Origin: Nitrospina sp.
GTDB taxonomy: Bacteria > Nitrospinota > Nitrospinia > Nitrospinales > Nitrospinaceae
DNA: 43,211 nt
Assembly (NCBI GenBank): GCA_020430445.1
Contig: JAGQJZ010000014.1
Coordinates: 1 to 43,211 of the forward strand
Direction: 5' to 3'
Shown: positions 34,215 to 42,840 of the stretch, piece after piece
Position numbering within the stretch: position 1 is the stretch's first letter
Layout: each line of letters starts with the position of its first letter
The notes under the pieces: generated by a model
The model's input: the letters and a program-made list of their open reading frames with translations, nothing else
The model's database searches: none
Told to the model about the DNA's origin: nothing
Program-made: the position numbers and the translations under genes

Positions 34215-35328
34215 ATGTTGGAAGAACTTAAAAAGCAAACCCAGGACCTCGCCTCGCGAATCGACCGCATCCGGGGGTTTCTTTGACGTCGATCAGAAAC
34301 TGACCGAACTCAAGATACTGGACGAAGAAGTGGCCGGTTCCGGTTTCTGGGACGACAACGCCGCCGCGCAGAAAACCCTGCAACGCCGGGCGGGCCTGCA
34401 ACGGGCCGTCGAAATCTGGCAGAACCTCCATAAGGAAAAAGAAGACCTCGACACACTCATCACCCTCTCGGAAGAGGAAGGCGATGAGTCCATGCTTGAG
34501 GAATGCGGGCCGATGATCGGGGAACTGGAGCGCAACCTCGAACAGGCCGAACTCAAGGCCATGCTGTCCGGAGACCACGATGCCAGCAACGCGCTGGTGT
34601 CGATCAACTCCGGCGCGGGCGGGACGGAGTCGCAGGACTGGGCGCAGATGCTGTTCCGCATGTACCTGCGCTGGGGCGAGGAGCACGGCTTCAAGACGGA
34701 AGTGCTCGACATCCAGTACGGCGAAGAAGCGGGCATCAAGAGCGCCACGATCCACATCCTCGGCGAGTACGCCTACGGTTATCTTAAGGCGGAGATCGGC
34801 GTGCACCGGCTGGTGCGCATTTCGCCCTTCGACGCCAACAAGCGCCGCCACACCTCGTTCGCTTCGGTGTTTGTCTACCCGGAAATCGAGGAAGACATCG
34901 AGGTCGAGATCCGCGAGGACGATCTCAAGATCGACGTGTACCGCGCCTCGGGTCCGGGCGGGCAGGGGGTCAACACCACCGACTCCGCCGTGCGCATCAC
35001 GCATAAACCGACGGGAATCGTGGTGCAGTGTCAGAACGAGCGCTCTCAGCACAAGAACAAGGCTTCGGCGATGAAAGTGCTCAAGGCGCGGCTGTACGAA
35101 GTGGAACAGGAAAAACTGGACGAGGAAAAGAAAGAGATGGAGAAGTCGAAGAAGAAGATCGAGTGGGGGAGCCAGATCCGCTCGTACGTTCTGCATCCCT
35201 ACCGCATGGTCAAGGACCTGCGCACCGGCGTCGAGAGCGGCAATGTCGACGCCGTGCTCGACGGCGGCCTCGACCGGTTCATCGAAGCCTACCTGCTGGG
35301 CGAAACCCGCGAGACCAGTTCCTCATGA
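34215..35328 (+). CDS. prfB: Peptide chain release factor 2, with programmed +1 frameshift
   Basis: RF2 recognises UGA and UAA stop codons and triggers hydrolysis of the finished peptide. Translation starts at ATG 34215 behind AAGGGA and reaches an in-frame TGA at 34284-34286 after 23 codons (ending IRGFL). Skipping one T at CTTTGAC moves to the +1 frame, continuing DVDQKLTELK to the stop at 35328, for a total of 370 residues. The GGGGG stretch just before is the internal Shine-Dalgarno-like element known from E. coli prfB. The RF2-specific SPF tripeptide (RISPFDANKRRHTSF) and the catalytic GGQ (RASGPGGQGVNTTDSAVR) are both present. High RF2 is expected to terminate at the TGA and so repress itself. 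The RNase Z-like gene overlaps the stop as ATGA. Confidence 0.96.
34275..34287 (+). promoter_or_regulatory. prfB programmed frameshift site
   Basis: GGGTTTCTTTGAC includes the slippery CTT codon (34281-34283), the in-frame TGA (34284-34286) and the C after it that favours shifting. The G-run just before (34273-34277) acts as the internal Shine-Dalgarno-like stimulator. Confidence 0.93.
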
Positions 35329-36356
35329 CGGAAAGCAAGCCCCCGGCGGTAAAATCCATTTTCAATGCGCGGCTGGTCAACGACCCGCTGGGCGACCCGG
35401 GCCTGTTCATCGAGTTCCGCTACGACAAGCGCGCGCTCCTGATCGACCTGGGAGACATCCACCGTCTGTCGGCGGCGAAGCTGCTCAAGGTGTCCGATGT
35501 GTTCGTCAGCCACACGCACATGGACCATTTCATCGGGTTCGACCGCCTGTTGCGCCTCGTGTTCGGCCAGGGCAAGACCATCCGCCTGTACGGGCCGGTC
35601 AATTTCACCACCAACGTCCGTGGCAAGCTCGCCGGGTTCACCTGGAACCTGGTCGACCGTTACGAGGAGTCGGTCAACCTGGAAGTGACGGAGGTGCTCC
35701 CCGACCGTTTGCTGAAAACCACCTTCCGCGCGATCGACCGGTTCGAACCGTCGGCGCACAGGGAACTGCCGTTCGACGGCCGCACCCTGCTGGAGGAGGA
35801 GTCGTTCCGAGTGGAGACCGCCATCCTGGAGCACCGGGTGCCGTGCCTGGGGTTCACGGTCATCGAAAAGGCGCACAGCAACGTCGACAAGGAAAAGCTG
35901 GAAGCGTTGCATCTCCAGCCCGGTCCCTGGGTCAGCCGGTTGAAGGACTACGCCCAGGGGGAACCTTATCCGGTTAATATCGCGGTGACGGTGTGCGACG
36001 ACCGGGGAAGGCGGACGGAGGAACGCGACCTGAAGGCCCTGGCGCGGGAACTGGTGGTCACCACGCCCGGGCAGAAGATCGCCTACATCACCGACACGGT
36101 TTACAATCCGGACAACAGCCGGCGCATCGTCGATCTGGTTCAGGGAGCGGACCTGTTCTTCTGCGAGTCGCCGTTCCTGGCGGAAGAGGCCGAGCGGGCC
36201 CGCGACCGTTGCCACCTGACGTCGGAGCAGGCGGGCCAGCTGGCGCGCCGGTCCGGGGTGAGGCGTCTGCATGTGTTTCATTTCTCCTCACGCCACACGC
36301 ACCAGACCCACCGGCTGATTCAGGAAGCTCTGAGCGCCTACCGTTCTGAAAAGTAA
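35325..36356 (+). CDS. RNase Z-like metallo-beta-lactamase-fold hydrolase
   Basis: The 343-residue protein has the metal motifs of the tRNase Z group: SHTHMDHFIGFDRLLRL (HxHxDH, about residues 64-69), ILEHRVPCLGFTVIEK for the third motif, YITDTVYNPDN with the bridging aspartate, and the final HFSSRH. tRNase Z removes 3' trailers from tRNA precursors. The N-terminus lacks the usual LGT-x-GxP start of RNase Z, so it may be a divergent member with another substrate. The frame is open much further upstream inside prfB; ATG 35325, overlapping the prfB stop, is the sensible start. Coupled translation with prfB is likely. Confidence 0.85.
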   Translation: MTESKPPAVKSIFNARLVNDPLGDPGLFIEFRYDKRALLIDLGDIHRLSAAKLLKVSDVFVSHTHMDHFIGFDRLLRLVFGQGKTIRLYGPVNFTTNVRGKLAGFTWNLVDRYEESVNLEVTEVLPDRLLKTTFRAIDRFEPSAHRELPFDGRTLLEEESFRVETAILEHRVPCLGFTVIEKAHSNVDKEKLEALHLQPGPWVSRLKDYAQGEPYPVNIAVTVCDDRGRRTEERDLKALARELVVTTPGQKIAYITDTVYNPDNSRRIVDLVQGADLFFCESPFLAEEAERARDRCHLTSEQAGQLARRSGVRRLHVFHFSSRHTHQTHRLIQEALSAYRSEK

Positions 36357-36384
36357 TTCCCCCTCATTGTTGGGTTGAAACGCC

Positions 36385-37899
36385 ATGGTTTGGTTTGACC
36401 TCGCCGTCCTGTTTGCTTCGGCCTACCTCCTGGTGCTGTTTGCGGGTGTGATCACCCATTGGGCGGAACGGTTGTCGCTTGCGGTGTTTGCCTTTTTCCT
36501 GCTCAAGGGTTTTGAGATGTTTGTGCTGGTGGCGGTGGGGGAAACGGGCGCGACGGCGCAATCGATTGCGAGTGTGCTGGCGCTGGGAGTGGCCTGGGTG
36601 GCCTGCCTGGGGCGGCTCAGGGTTTCTTTTGATGAAGGGGACGAGGGCGTCGCCGTGGCGTCCGGGGGTTTTAAATTGAAATTCGCCCTGGCGCTGGGGA
36701 CTTTGTTTCTGCTGTCGCTCGGGGCGGCGCTGTGGTTCCCGGTCGGTGCGCCGGACGGCCTGTGGTACGAGATCCGCGCTTTTGAATTCCTGAACGGTTC
36801 CGGCCTGGGCGGGCGCGACGTGGCGCCGCACTTCCGCCAGTACCCGCCTCTGGTGCCGCTCCTGTTTGCCTGGCTCGATTCGGCCGGCTGGCCGTTGCAC
36901 AAGGCGCTCTTTCCGGTGTCCGGCCTGGCATTGTGCGTGATCCTGTATTGCCGCCTGCGTCATCAGGGAAAAAGCGAGCACCTCGCGGGCTGGCTGACGC
37001 TGGCGCTGGCGTCGACTCCCTACTTCTGGTGGCACAGCCAACTGGGTTTGCTGAACCTGATGGGCGGGGCGTGCTTTGCCGCCGGTATTTTTTACTGGCA
37101 TGAATTCGCCGAGCGGTGGATGCGGAACTCCGGCGGCGCTCCTGCCTGCCTTGCCTGGCTGGGGTTGTCCGGCACCCTCCTCGGCATGGCCTGCCTGATC
37201 CGGCCCGAGTTTGTCCTGTTCTCCGGAATCGTCCTGCTGCTCCTCATGGTTGTTCTGCACCATCACCCGCATCCGGAACGCGGCGAAGCGCAGAATCTCC
37301 TGCCTGTTTTCGCCGGATTGACGCTGGGGCCCGCGACCCTGTGGGCGGCGGTTCTGCTGATGGTGGTGCCGGATGTCAGCCTCTTCGGGGCGGGAATGAT
37401 CGCGGTGATACTGCTTCTCTGGCTGATGTCGCTGGTCTGGGGGCTGGGGTGGTTCCGGGCGTCGCCGCTGGGCGTCGGCGGCCTGCTGCTTGCCGGGGCG
37501 GGATTGTTCTTTGCGCTTTTGATCAACGGCAAGGCGGAGTCGGTTTCCCCTGGCTCGGCGTTGGTGATCGGGGCCTACCAGACGTTCGGATTTCATCTGT
37601 TTTTCGGATTCACCTTTTTGCTCTGGGCGCTGGCGTTCACCGCGCGGTGGAAACAACTCGAGGTTCCGCAGCGTTACCTGCTGGCTTTCCTCGCGGCGTT
37701 TTTACTGGTCCAGTTTGGAACCTACGCCCTGCTGCCGCGTGAATCCGAAGCCTCGGCGCGGTTCTTCAACAGCATTCTGTTGTCCCCGGGCAACGCCGTG
37801 AATTCTCCCGCCACGCGCGGGTACCTGGCCTGGTATCCCGTGTTGCTGCTCTGGCTCGGCGGGCTGGCGAAAACACGGAAGGCGTTCCGCCATGAATGA
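36385..37899 (+). CDS. Polytopic membrane protein, GT-C glycosyltransferase-like
   Basis: The 504-residue protein has about 11-12 hydrophobic helices. After the first three helices, a loop with GAPDGLWYEIRAFEFLNGSG and DVAPHFRQYPPLVPLLF resembles the first large periplasmic loop of lipid-linked sugar transferases of the GT39/GT-C type. It ends shortly after the last helix, without the soluble C-terminal domain many relatives have. The small downstream gene, overlapping by eight bases, could provide that part. The acceptor and donor cannot be told from the sequence. It follows the RNase Z-like gene by 28 bases. Confidence 0.72.
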   Translation: MVWFDLAVLFASAYLLVLFAGVITHWAERLSLAVFAFFLLKGFEMFVLVAVGETGATAQSIASVLALGVAWVACLGRLRVSFDEGDEGVAVASGGFKLKFALALGTLFLLSLGAALWFPVGAPDGLWYEIRAFEFLNGSGLGGRDVAPHFRQYPPLVPLLFAWLDSAGWPLHKALFPVSGLALCVILYCRLRHQGKSEHLAGWLTLALASTPYFWWHSQLGLLNLMGGACFAAGIFYWHEFAERWMRNSGGAPACLAWLGLSGTLLGMACLIRPEFVLFSGIVLLLLMVVLHHHPHPERGEAQNLLPVFAGLTLGPATLWAAVLLMVVPDVSLFGAGMIAVILLLWLMSLVWGLGWFRASPLGVGGLLLAGAGLFFALLINGKAESVSPGSALVIGAYQTFGFHLFFGFTFLLWALAFTARWKQLEVPQRYLLAFLAAFLLVQFGTYALLPRESEASARFFNSILLSPGNAVNSPATRGYLAWYPVLLLWLGGLAKTRKAFRHE

Positions 37900-38359
37900 A
37901 GCGACACGGGTCCGCGATTTTGTCCGCATCGTGGTGGTGCTCAACCTCATCACCCTGGGAGCGGTGTTTGCCGGACCGCGTTATTTCTATATGGCAACGC
38001 ATTGGGGAATGGACAAGGACGAAGTGTTGCGTGCGGAAGGCGTGTGGGATCTGCCGAATCATTACCGGCAATCCTTTGTGCTGGCGGAGGCGATCCGCCT
38101 GGAGACTCCCAAGAATGCGCGGATATTCCTCCCCGGTGGTGGCGGCGCGGACATGGATCCGGGACCTTTGCTGAAAACCCTGCTGCCGCGCCGCCTCTAT
38201 TTTGCAGGTTCCGCCGGTTATGAAGAAAAACTGCGCATGGCCGGAACCACTGCCCGCTCCTGGAAGGTGGTGCCGGTGAAAGACACGGGAACCTGCCGGA
38301 AAAATTCCGCGCGGAAACTGGGAGAGACTGGTTACTGGATCTGCCGCCTCGACCGGTGA
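37892..38359 (+). CDS. Small membrane-anchored protein of unknown function
   Basis: The 155-residue protein has one N-terminal hydrophobic helix (about residues 11-28) and a soluble rest, probably periplasmic. NHYRQSFVLAEAIRLETPKNARIFLPG resembles the C-terminal soluble domain found in some GT-C family proteins. No catalytic motif is visible. The start overlaps the preceding membrane protein gene by eight bases, so the two are likely made together and may form one functional unit. It converges on the GT4 gene with a six-base gap. Confidence 0.65.
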   Translation: MNEATRVRDFVRIVVVLNLITLGAVFAGPRYFYMATHWGMDKDEVLRAEGVWDLPNHYRQSFVLAEAIRLETPKNARIFLPGGGGADMDPGPLLKTLLPRRLYFAGSAGYEEKLRMAGTTARSWKVVPVKDTGTCRKNSARKLGETGYWICRLDR

Positions 38360-38365
38360 CGTTGT

Positions 38366-39577
38366 TTACAGGGCATCGAACGCCCGGCTGTAAGCCTCGC
38401 CGATGGCGCGCCAGTCGTATTGACGCACCGATTGCCGGGCGTGGTCGGCGAACGTGGCCGGGCCCTGTTCGAGCGTTCGCAGGATGGCCGCCGCCAGCGC
38501 CCCCGGGTTTTCCGGAGGCACGAGATACCCCGTTTCCCCGTCCACGATGCCTTCGGCAGTACCGCCCAGCCGCGTGCCCACCACCGGCTTGCCCGAGGCC
38601 AGCGCTTCCAGCATGACCACGGGAAATCCCTCGACCTGGCCGTTGGTGTCCTGAATGGAAGGGATGGTCAGCAGGTCGCAGGCCTGCAGGTAGTCGCGCA
38701 CCTCCCGCTGGTTTTTCTGTCCCGCAAAAACGACCCGGCTCTCCAGTTGCAGGCGGCGTGTGTGTTCTTCAAGTGACGACGCCTCCGGGCCCGATCCGAC
38801 GACGACCAGTCTGGCGTCGGGCGCGTTTTTCAAAACCTCCGGAAAACCGTCGAGCAAAAATTTCACTCCCTTGATGCGGCTCAATTTGCCGACGAACAGG
38901 ACGAGCGGTCCCGTCTCCGGCAGGTGCAGGGTTTTTCGCAGGGCGGTGGCGTCGCGGGCTTCACCATAATAGCCGGTGTCGATGCCCATGGGCAGCACCT
39001 GTGCCGCAACCGGTCTTCGCACCAGGTCTTCCAGCAGGCGCTTGTTGTTTTGGCTGACGATGAACAGGGAATCGGTGTTCTTCAAAATACGGCGGGCGAG
39101 GAACCGTCCGGCAGGAATGCGCCTGAGCAGGAACAGCCCGGCGCTGTGGACGGTGAGCAGGTGGCGCACGCCGAGGGCGCGGGCGGACCACGCGGCGGTG
39201 AGGCCCTGCGGCACCATCCAGTGGCTGTTGACGATTTCGATATTGAAGCGGCGCACGGTCTCGGCCAACGCCCTGTTTTGACAGTAGAAAAATGAAGGCA
39301 CCTGCAGCCATGCCGACGGGTGCTGGCGCAGGTTGTTGGTCATGCCGGTGCCGTAGGCCAGTTGCTGGCAGTTCTGCGGAAAAAAATAGGGGAACCGGAT
39401 GACCCGCATGCCGTCGAGTTCATCTTCCATCGCCGCGCCGGGCGCGTGCGGCGCCAGCACGTGGACGTTGTGCCGCCTGAGCAGTTCGCGCCCGAGGTGA
39501 TAGACGAACCGGGGCGTGAGCGGGTCGTCCTGCGACCGGGGAAACGTGGAGGTGAACAGCAGGATATTGCGGGCCAT
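38366..39577 (-). CDS. Family 4 glycosyltransferase
   Basis: The 403-residue GT-B enzyme starts ILLFTSTFPRSQDDPLTPRF and ends with the typical donor half: VLFVGKLSRIKGVKFLLDGF, LVVVGSGPEASSLEEHTRRL, the E-x7-E motif in EGFPVVMLEALASG, and GGTAEGIVDGETGYLVPP. Retaining sugar transfer from a nucleotide sugar to a lipid or polysaccharide acceptor is expected at the inner face of the membrane. GAGG lies close before ATG 39577, eight bases after the stop of the previous glycosyltransferase. It is the last gene of a four-gene operon. Confidence 0.9.
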   Translation of the reverse strand: MARNILLFTSTFPRSQDDPLTPRFVYHLGRELLRRHNVHVLAPHAPGAAMEDELDGMRVIRFPYFFPQNCQQLAYGTGMTNNLRQHPSAWLQVPSFFYCQNRALAETVRRFNIEIVNSHWMVPQGLTAAWSARALGVRHLLTVHSAGLFLLRRIPAGRFLARRILKNTDSLFIVSQNNKRLLEDLVRRPVAAQVLPMGIDTGYYGEARDATALRKTLHLPETGPLVLFVGKLSRIKGVKFLLDGFPEVLKNAPDARLVVVGSGPEASSLEEHTRRLQLESRVVFAGQKNQREVRDYLQACDLLTIPSIQDTNGQVEGFPVVMLEALASGKPVVGTRLGGTAEGIVDGETGYLVPPENPGALAAAILRTLEQGPATFADHARQSVRQYDWRAIGEAYSRAFDAL

Positions 39578-39585
39578 GGCCTCGA

Positions 39586-40724
39586 TTATAAACCACCGCC
39601 GCCGGTCAGGTCGCGGTAAAGCTCGAGGTATTGCTGCGTGATTGTTTCCCAGGAGAAATGCTCCGCCACCTTCTGGCGCAGGGCGTAGCCGAACTGCTGA
39701 CGGATTTCGCGGTGGGCGAGTTGTTCAATTTTCCGGGCCAGGGTTTCCGGGGAGTCGTCGGTGAAGAAGCCGGTGCGGTGTTCCTCGATCAACTCGTTTG
39801 CGACCCCGACCCGGGTGGAGATGAGCGGCAGCCCGTGCGCCGCCGCCTCCAGCAGCGGCTGGCCGAAGTTTTCGTATTGGGAGGTGTAGAGAAACAGGTC
39901 GGCGTCTCGGTAACACTCCATCAGCGACTCATGGGGCAGGGGGCCCGTCCAGCGGACCTTGCTGTCGATGTTCAGTTCCGCCGCCAGTTGTTTGAGTTCG
40001 TCAACGTAGCCATCACGCGTCATGCTGGAGGTCGTCGCTTCGCCGCCGGCGAGGGTGAGCGTCCAGTCGAAGGGCAGCCGTGCCGCCGCCTTGAGGATCG
40101 ACTCCACCCGCCGCACCCGGGCGATGCGTCCGGCAAACAACAGGCGCAGTGGCGCGTCGGCAGCAGAAGGGGAAGCGGTTTTTGGCAGGTCGATGCCCAT
40201 GGGGATGACGCGGATGCGGTCCTGCGGCACGCCAAAACGGAGGGCGTCGCGCGCCTCCAGTTGTGAAGACACGATCACCCGGGACGCGCCCTTCACGGCG
40301 GACTTCAGGGTCAGCGCGTCGTACAGGCGGTAGGGCCAGCGGGCTTCAACCGGCAGGTAATGGCGGAAGCCGAGAAGTGATCCGTGCGTGCTTAAAACGA
40401 AGGGCAGGCCGTGGCTGCGGGCAAAAAAAAAGCGCGGTCGGTCTGGTAGTTGCGGTAATTGTGACTGTGGACGATGTCGAATCCCTGCAGGTGCCGGGCC
40501 ATTCCCGGCGTCACCGCGTAGCGCATGAGCTTGAAACAGCAGGGGAGCCGGGTGACGCAGACGCCGTCGATGTCGCTTTCCCGGGGCAGGGTGGGATCGA
40601 TGTCCAGCGTTGAAGTGAGTACGGGAGAGGCGATGCCGTGGGGCTTCAGCCTCCTGGAGATTTCAAACGCCTGCCGGGCCGGGCCGGTGATGGCCGGCAG
40701 AAACGATTCGATCGTTCTCAGCAC
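39586..40724 (-). CDS. Family 4 glycosyltransferase, interrupted by a frameshift at a nine-T run
   Basis: The N-terminal part runs from about GTG 40724 (VLRTIESFLPAITGPARQAF) to a stop at 40392. The C-terminal part, open from upstream of 40296 to 39586, has the donor half: VIPMGIDLPKTA, LLFAGRIARVRRVESILKAA, WTGPLPHESLMECY and ENFGQPLLEAAAHGLPLIS. The two join at a run of nine T (minus strand, 40423-40431). One more T, or a -1 slip there, gives a continuous protein of about 379 residues reading ...AFFFARSHGLPFVLSTHG. It may be a base-calling error, a real mutation, or productive slippage. The GTG start follows directly on the DUF2304 gene stop; no strong ribosome binding site is seen. Confidence 0.8.
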
Positions 40725-40726
40725 CT

Positions 40727-41125
40727 TCAAAGGTTTTCCACCCCGGAGGTTTCCGATTCGTTTTTGGATTTCGCGATTTCCTTCCTCAGGGATTCGCGCT
40801 CCTGGTAGAGGATGCCGATGTCCTGTGTCAGCGTGCGCACCTGGTTGGTGAGCGCCGAGATGCGGATGGAAAAGTGCAGGCAGATGACCACCAGGAAGAG
40901 CATCCCGAAAAAGAACAGGGTGGAGGTGTACAGGGTGGCGCCGACCAGGTTCGAGATGTATTGCAGGAGTTCGTCGGAGATCGAAAGCACCAGCATCATC
41001 ACGCCGGTGACCAGCCACGTGACCGAATACTCCTCGTTCAGGTAGCGCCGCCGCACCAGTTCGAAAACGTAGGCGAGCAGGAAAATGCAGATGAGGATGG
41101 AGATGATCTGTATTCGGGGGGGCAT
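40727..41125 (-). CDS. DUF2304 family small membrane protein
   Basis: The 132-residue protein has three hydrophobic helices: IISILICIFLLAYVFELV, SVTWLVTGVMMLVLS and FFFGMLFLVVICLHF. A charged coiled-coil tail follows (TNQVRTLTQDIGILYQERES). The order and the RRYLNEEYSVTWL motif fit the DUF2304 family, which is commonly encoded next to GT2 dolichol-phosphate-mannose-synthase-like genes, as here, one base after such a gene. It could anchor or regulate that enzyme at the membrane; this is inference. Confidence 0.82.
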   Translation of the reverse strand: MPPRIQIISILICIFLLAYVFELVRRRYLNEEYSVTWLVTGVMMLVLSISDELLQYISNLVGATLYTSTLFFFGMLFLVVICLHFSIRISALTNQVRTLTQDIGILYQERESLRKEIAKSKNESETSGVENL

Positions 41126-41126
41126 G

Positions 41127-41918
41127 TCAGAACCGTTCCGGTTTCTGCCTCAGCAGCACGACGAAAATGGACAACAGCATCTTGAAGACATAATAAACGG
41201 ATTTGGAGCCGCCGTGCATCGATTTATTGTCCGGGCTGGGGCGCATTTTGACCGGGACCTCGCGCACGGTGATGCCGCATTTGTGGAGCAGGATCAGAAA
41301 GTCCGCGTCCGGGTAATCCGGCGGGTACAGGTCGCTCGCCGCCAGGCGCAGGGCGCGTCCGCGCAGGGCCTGGAATCCGGACGTGGGGTCCGTCACCCGC
41401 CGCCCCGTGCACACCGTGGCCAGCAGGCCGAACAGGAGCATGCCCATCCGGCGCAGCGGGCTGGGCCGGTAGGTTTTGGAATTGAGGAAACGCGAACCCA
41501 CCACCACGTCGATGCCGCCCTTCTGGATTTCATGGATCAGGCGTGGAATTTCCCGGGCATCGTGCTGCCCGTCGGCATCCATGGAAACCGCGACCGTCAC
41601 GCCTTGCTGGAGGGCGTAGCGGAAGCCGGTTTGCAGGGCCACGCCGTAGCCGTTGTTGTAGGGCAGCGTGATCACCTCCGCGCCGTGTTGGCGCGCCACT
41701 TCGGCGGTGGCGTCGCGCGAACCGTCGTTGATGACCAGGATGGGAATCTTCGGCGCTTCCCGCTGGATATCGTCCAGAACCGCGCCGATGCGGTCGGCCT
41801 CGTTATAGGCCGGGATGATGATGAGCAGTTTTTCAGTGGGGATCCGCCCGACGAGGGACTCTTCCTGCTGCGGGGGGGCCGCCGTTTCCGATCGGATAAT
41901 TTTCAAGTCCGCCCGCAT
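41127..41918 (-). CDS. Family 2 glycosyltransferase (polyprenyl-phosphate sugar synthase-like)
   Basis: The 263-residue enzyme has the fold of dolichol-phosphate mannose synthase: LLIIIPAYNEADRIGAVLDD (about 31-50), LVINDGSRDATAEVA, AVSMDADGQHDAREI with the D-x-D metal site, VVGSRFLNSKTY and DPTSGFQALRG. Such enzymes load a sugar on polyprenyl phosphate for later use by GT-C transferases, which also occur in this window. It has no membrane segment of its own apart from a hydrophobic patch near the C-terminus (YYVFKMLLSIFVVLL). It heads a four-gene operon with the DUF2304 gene and two GT4 genes. Confidence 0.9.
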   Translation of the reverse strand: MRADLKIIRSETAAPPQQEESLVGRIPTEKLLIIIPAYNEADRIGAVLDDIQREAPKIPILVINDGSRDATAEVARQHGAEVITLPYNNGYGVALQTGFRYALQQGVTVAVSMDADGQHDAREIPRLIHEIQKGGIDVVVGSRFLNSKTYRPSPLRRMGMLLFGLLATVCTGRRVTDPTSGFQALRGRALRLAASDLYPPDYPDADFLILLHKCGITVREVPVKMRPSPDNKSMHGGSKSVYYVFKMLLSIFVVLLRQKPERF

Positions 41919-42050
41919 TCTGGGTCCGGTGGTTCGGGTGGATGGTGACCGGGGTCTGTTTCACGCGCGGTGAACCAGCCCGGGGAACATCTGAAGTTGC
42001 CTTAAAGAACGGCTTTTTCACGGAGAAACTTGAATTTTCTGTATGCAAAT

Positions 42051-42079
42051 ATTCTAGAGGAATTATGGGGAAGACACAA
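42051..42079 (-). promoter_or_regulatory. Candidate promoter for the GT2-DUF2304-GT4-GT4 operon
   Basis: On the minus strand TTGTGT (42074-42079) and TAGAAT (42051-42056) are separated by 17 bases. A leader of about 125 bases would precede ATG 41918. Confidence 0.45.
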
Positions 42080-42126
42080 TCGTTTGTAGGAGGAGAGGGC
42101 GGGGTGCCTCGGGGGCGGCGCGCTCT

Positions 42127-42164
42127 GGAAGCTTGCCCGTGGACGGAGCCCGGTACAAGCTTCC
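42127..42164 (-). repeat. Inverted repeat after the cyclic-nucleotide-binding protein gene
   Basis: GGAAGCTTG (42127-42135) and CAAGCTTCC (42156-42164) are perfect nine-base arms around a 20-base GC-rich loop. It lies 20 bases after the stop at 42184. There is no T run on the minus strand, so it is not a standard intrinsic terminator, but may protect the 3' end or pause polymerase. Confidence 0.5.
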
Positions 42165-42183
42165 GGTTTTCAGGGATTCTGCT

Positions 42184-42618
42184 TTATTCCACCTGTTGGA
42201 CGGGAGACTCTTCCCGCAGTTCCACCGTTTCAGCCGGCTCCAGGGGCTGGATGATGGAGAACTCCGGGGTCTGGGCCTCGCGTTTCAGGGCCCGGCGCAG
42301 GCGCATGGACATCACCTTCAGGATGGGCATCAAGGCGTTGGGATTGCGCCGGGACAGGCTTTCGAAATCGTCCTTGGTGATGACGGTCACCTTGCTGTCT
42401 TCCAGAGCGGTCACCGTGGCCGAACGGGGCAGGCCATCGAGAATCCCCATTTCTCCGAAGATATCGTTTTTCTTCAAAATACCGATGACCTTGAAACCGC
42501 CGGCGGCGGATTTCTTGCTCACCTCGAAACTTCCGGATTCGATAATGCAGGCTGTGTCGCTGAAATTGCCTTCCGAATAGACCACAGTGCCTTTTTTGAT
42601 TTCCTGTGTCATGGTCAT
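42184..42618 (-). CDS. Cyclic-nucleotide-binding domain protein
   Basis: The 144-residue protein is one CRP-like cNMP-binding domain (about 5-118) with a short acidic tail. The phosphate-binding cassette reads FGEMGILDGLPRSATVTA, with the glutamate and arginine that contact the cyclic nucleotide. No DNA-binding helix-turn-helix follows, so it is not a transcription factor of the CRP/FNR type by itself and must act through another protein, or as a sensor. GGAG seven bases before ATG 42618 supports the start. A good sigma-54 type promoter lies about 50 bases upstream. Confidence 0.88.
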   Translation of the reverse strand: MTMTQEIKKGTVVYSEGNFSDTACIIESGSFEVSKKSAAGGFKVIGILKKNDIFGEMGILDGLPRSATVTALEDSKVTVITKDDFESLSRRNPNALMPILKVMSMRLRRALKREAQTPEFSIIQPLEPAETVELREESPVQQVE

Positions 42619-42665
42619 AGTTTTGCTCCGTATGGGTCAATGGGGTTGAATCTACCGCTATTAGA

Positions 42666-42682
42666 GCAAAATCTTTGCCAAA
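42666..42682 (-). promoter_or_regulatory. Candidate sigma-54 (RpoN) promoter for the cyclic-nucleotide-binding protein
   Basis: On the minus strand TTGGCAAAGATTTTGCT matches the -24/-12 consensus with GG and GC exactly ten bases apart. Transcription would start about 12 bases after the GC, leaving a leader of about 37 bases. The AT-rich region upstream (42690-42830) has room for activator sites, but none was identified. Confidence 0.5.
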
Positions 42683-42840
42683 CTGGGGAAAAATAGGAAG
42701 AGTTTTATACTAAATTGAAACTTAAGGAGTTTTATGTGTTTAAAGTAGCGCAGTTTAATCGGATTCGAAAAAAATAGTATTATTTTTAATAAATTATAAA
42801 TGGTATGTGTATGTTTTTATTTTATATCCGGATTCCCGGC

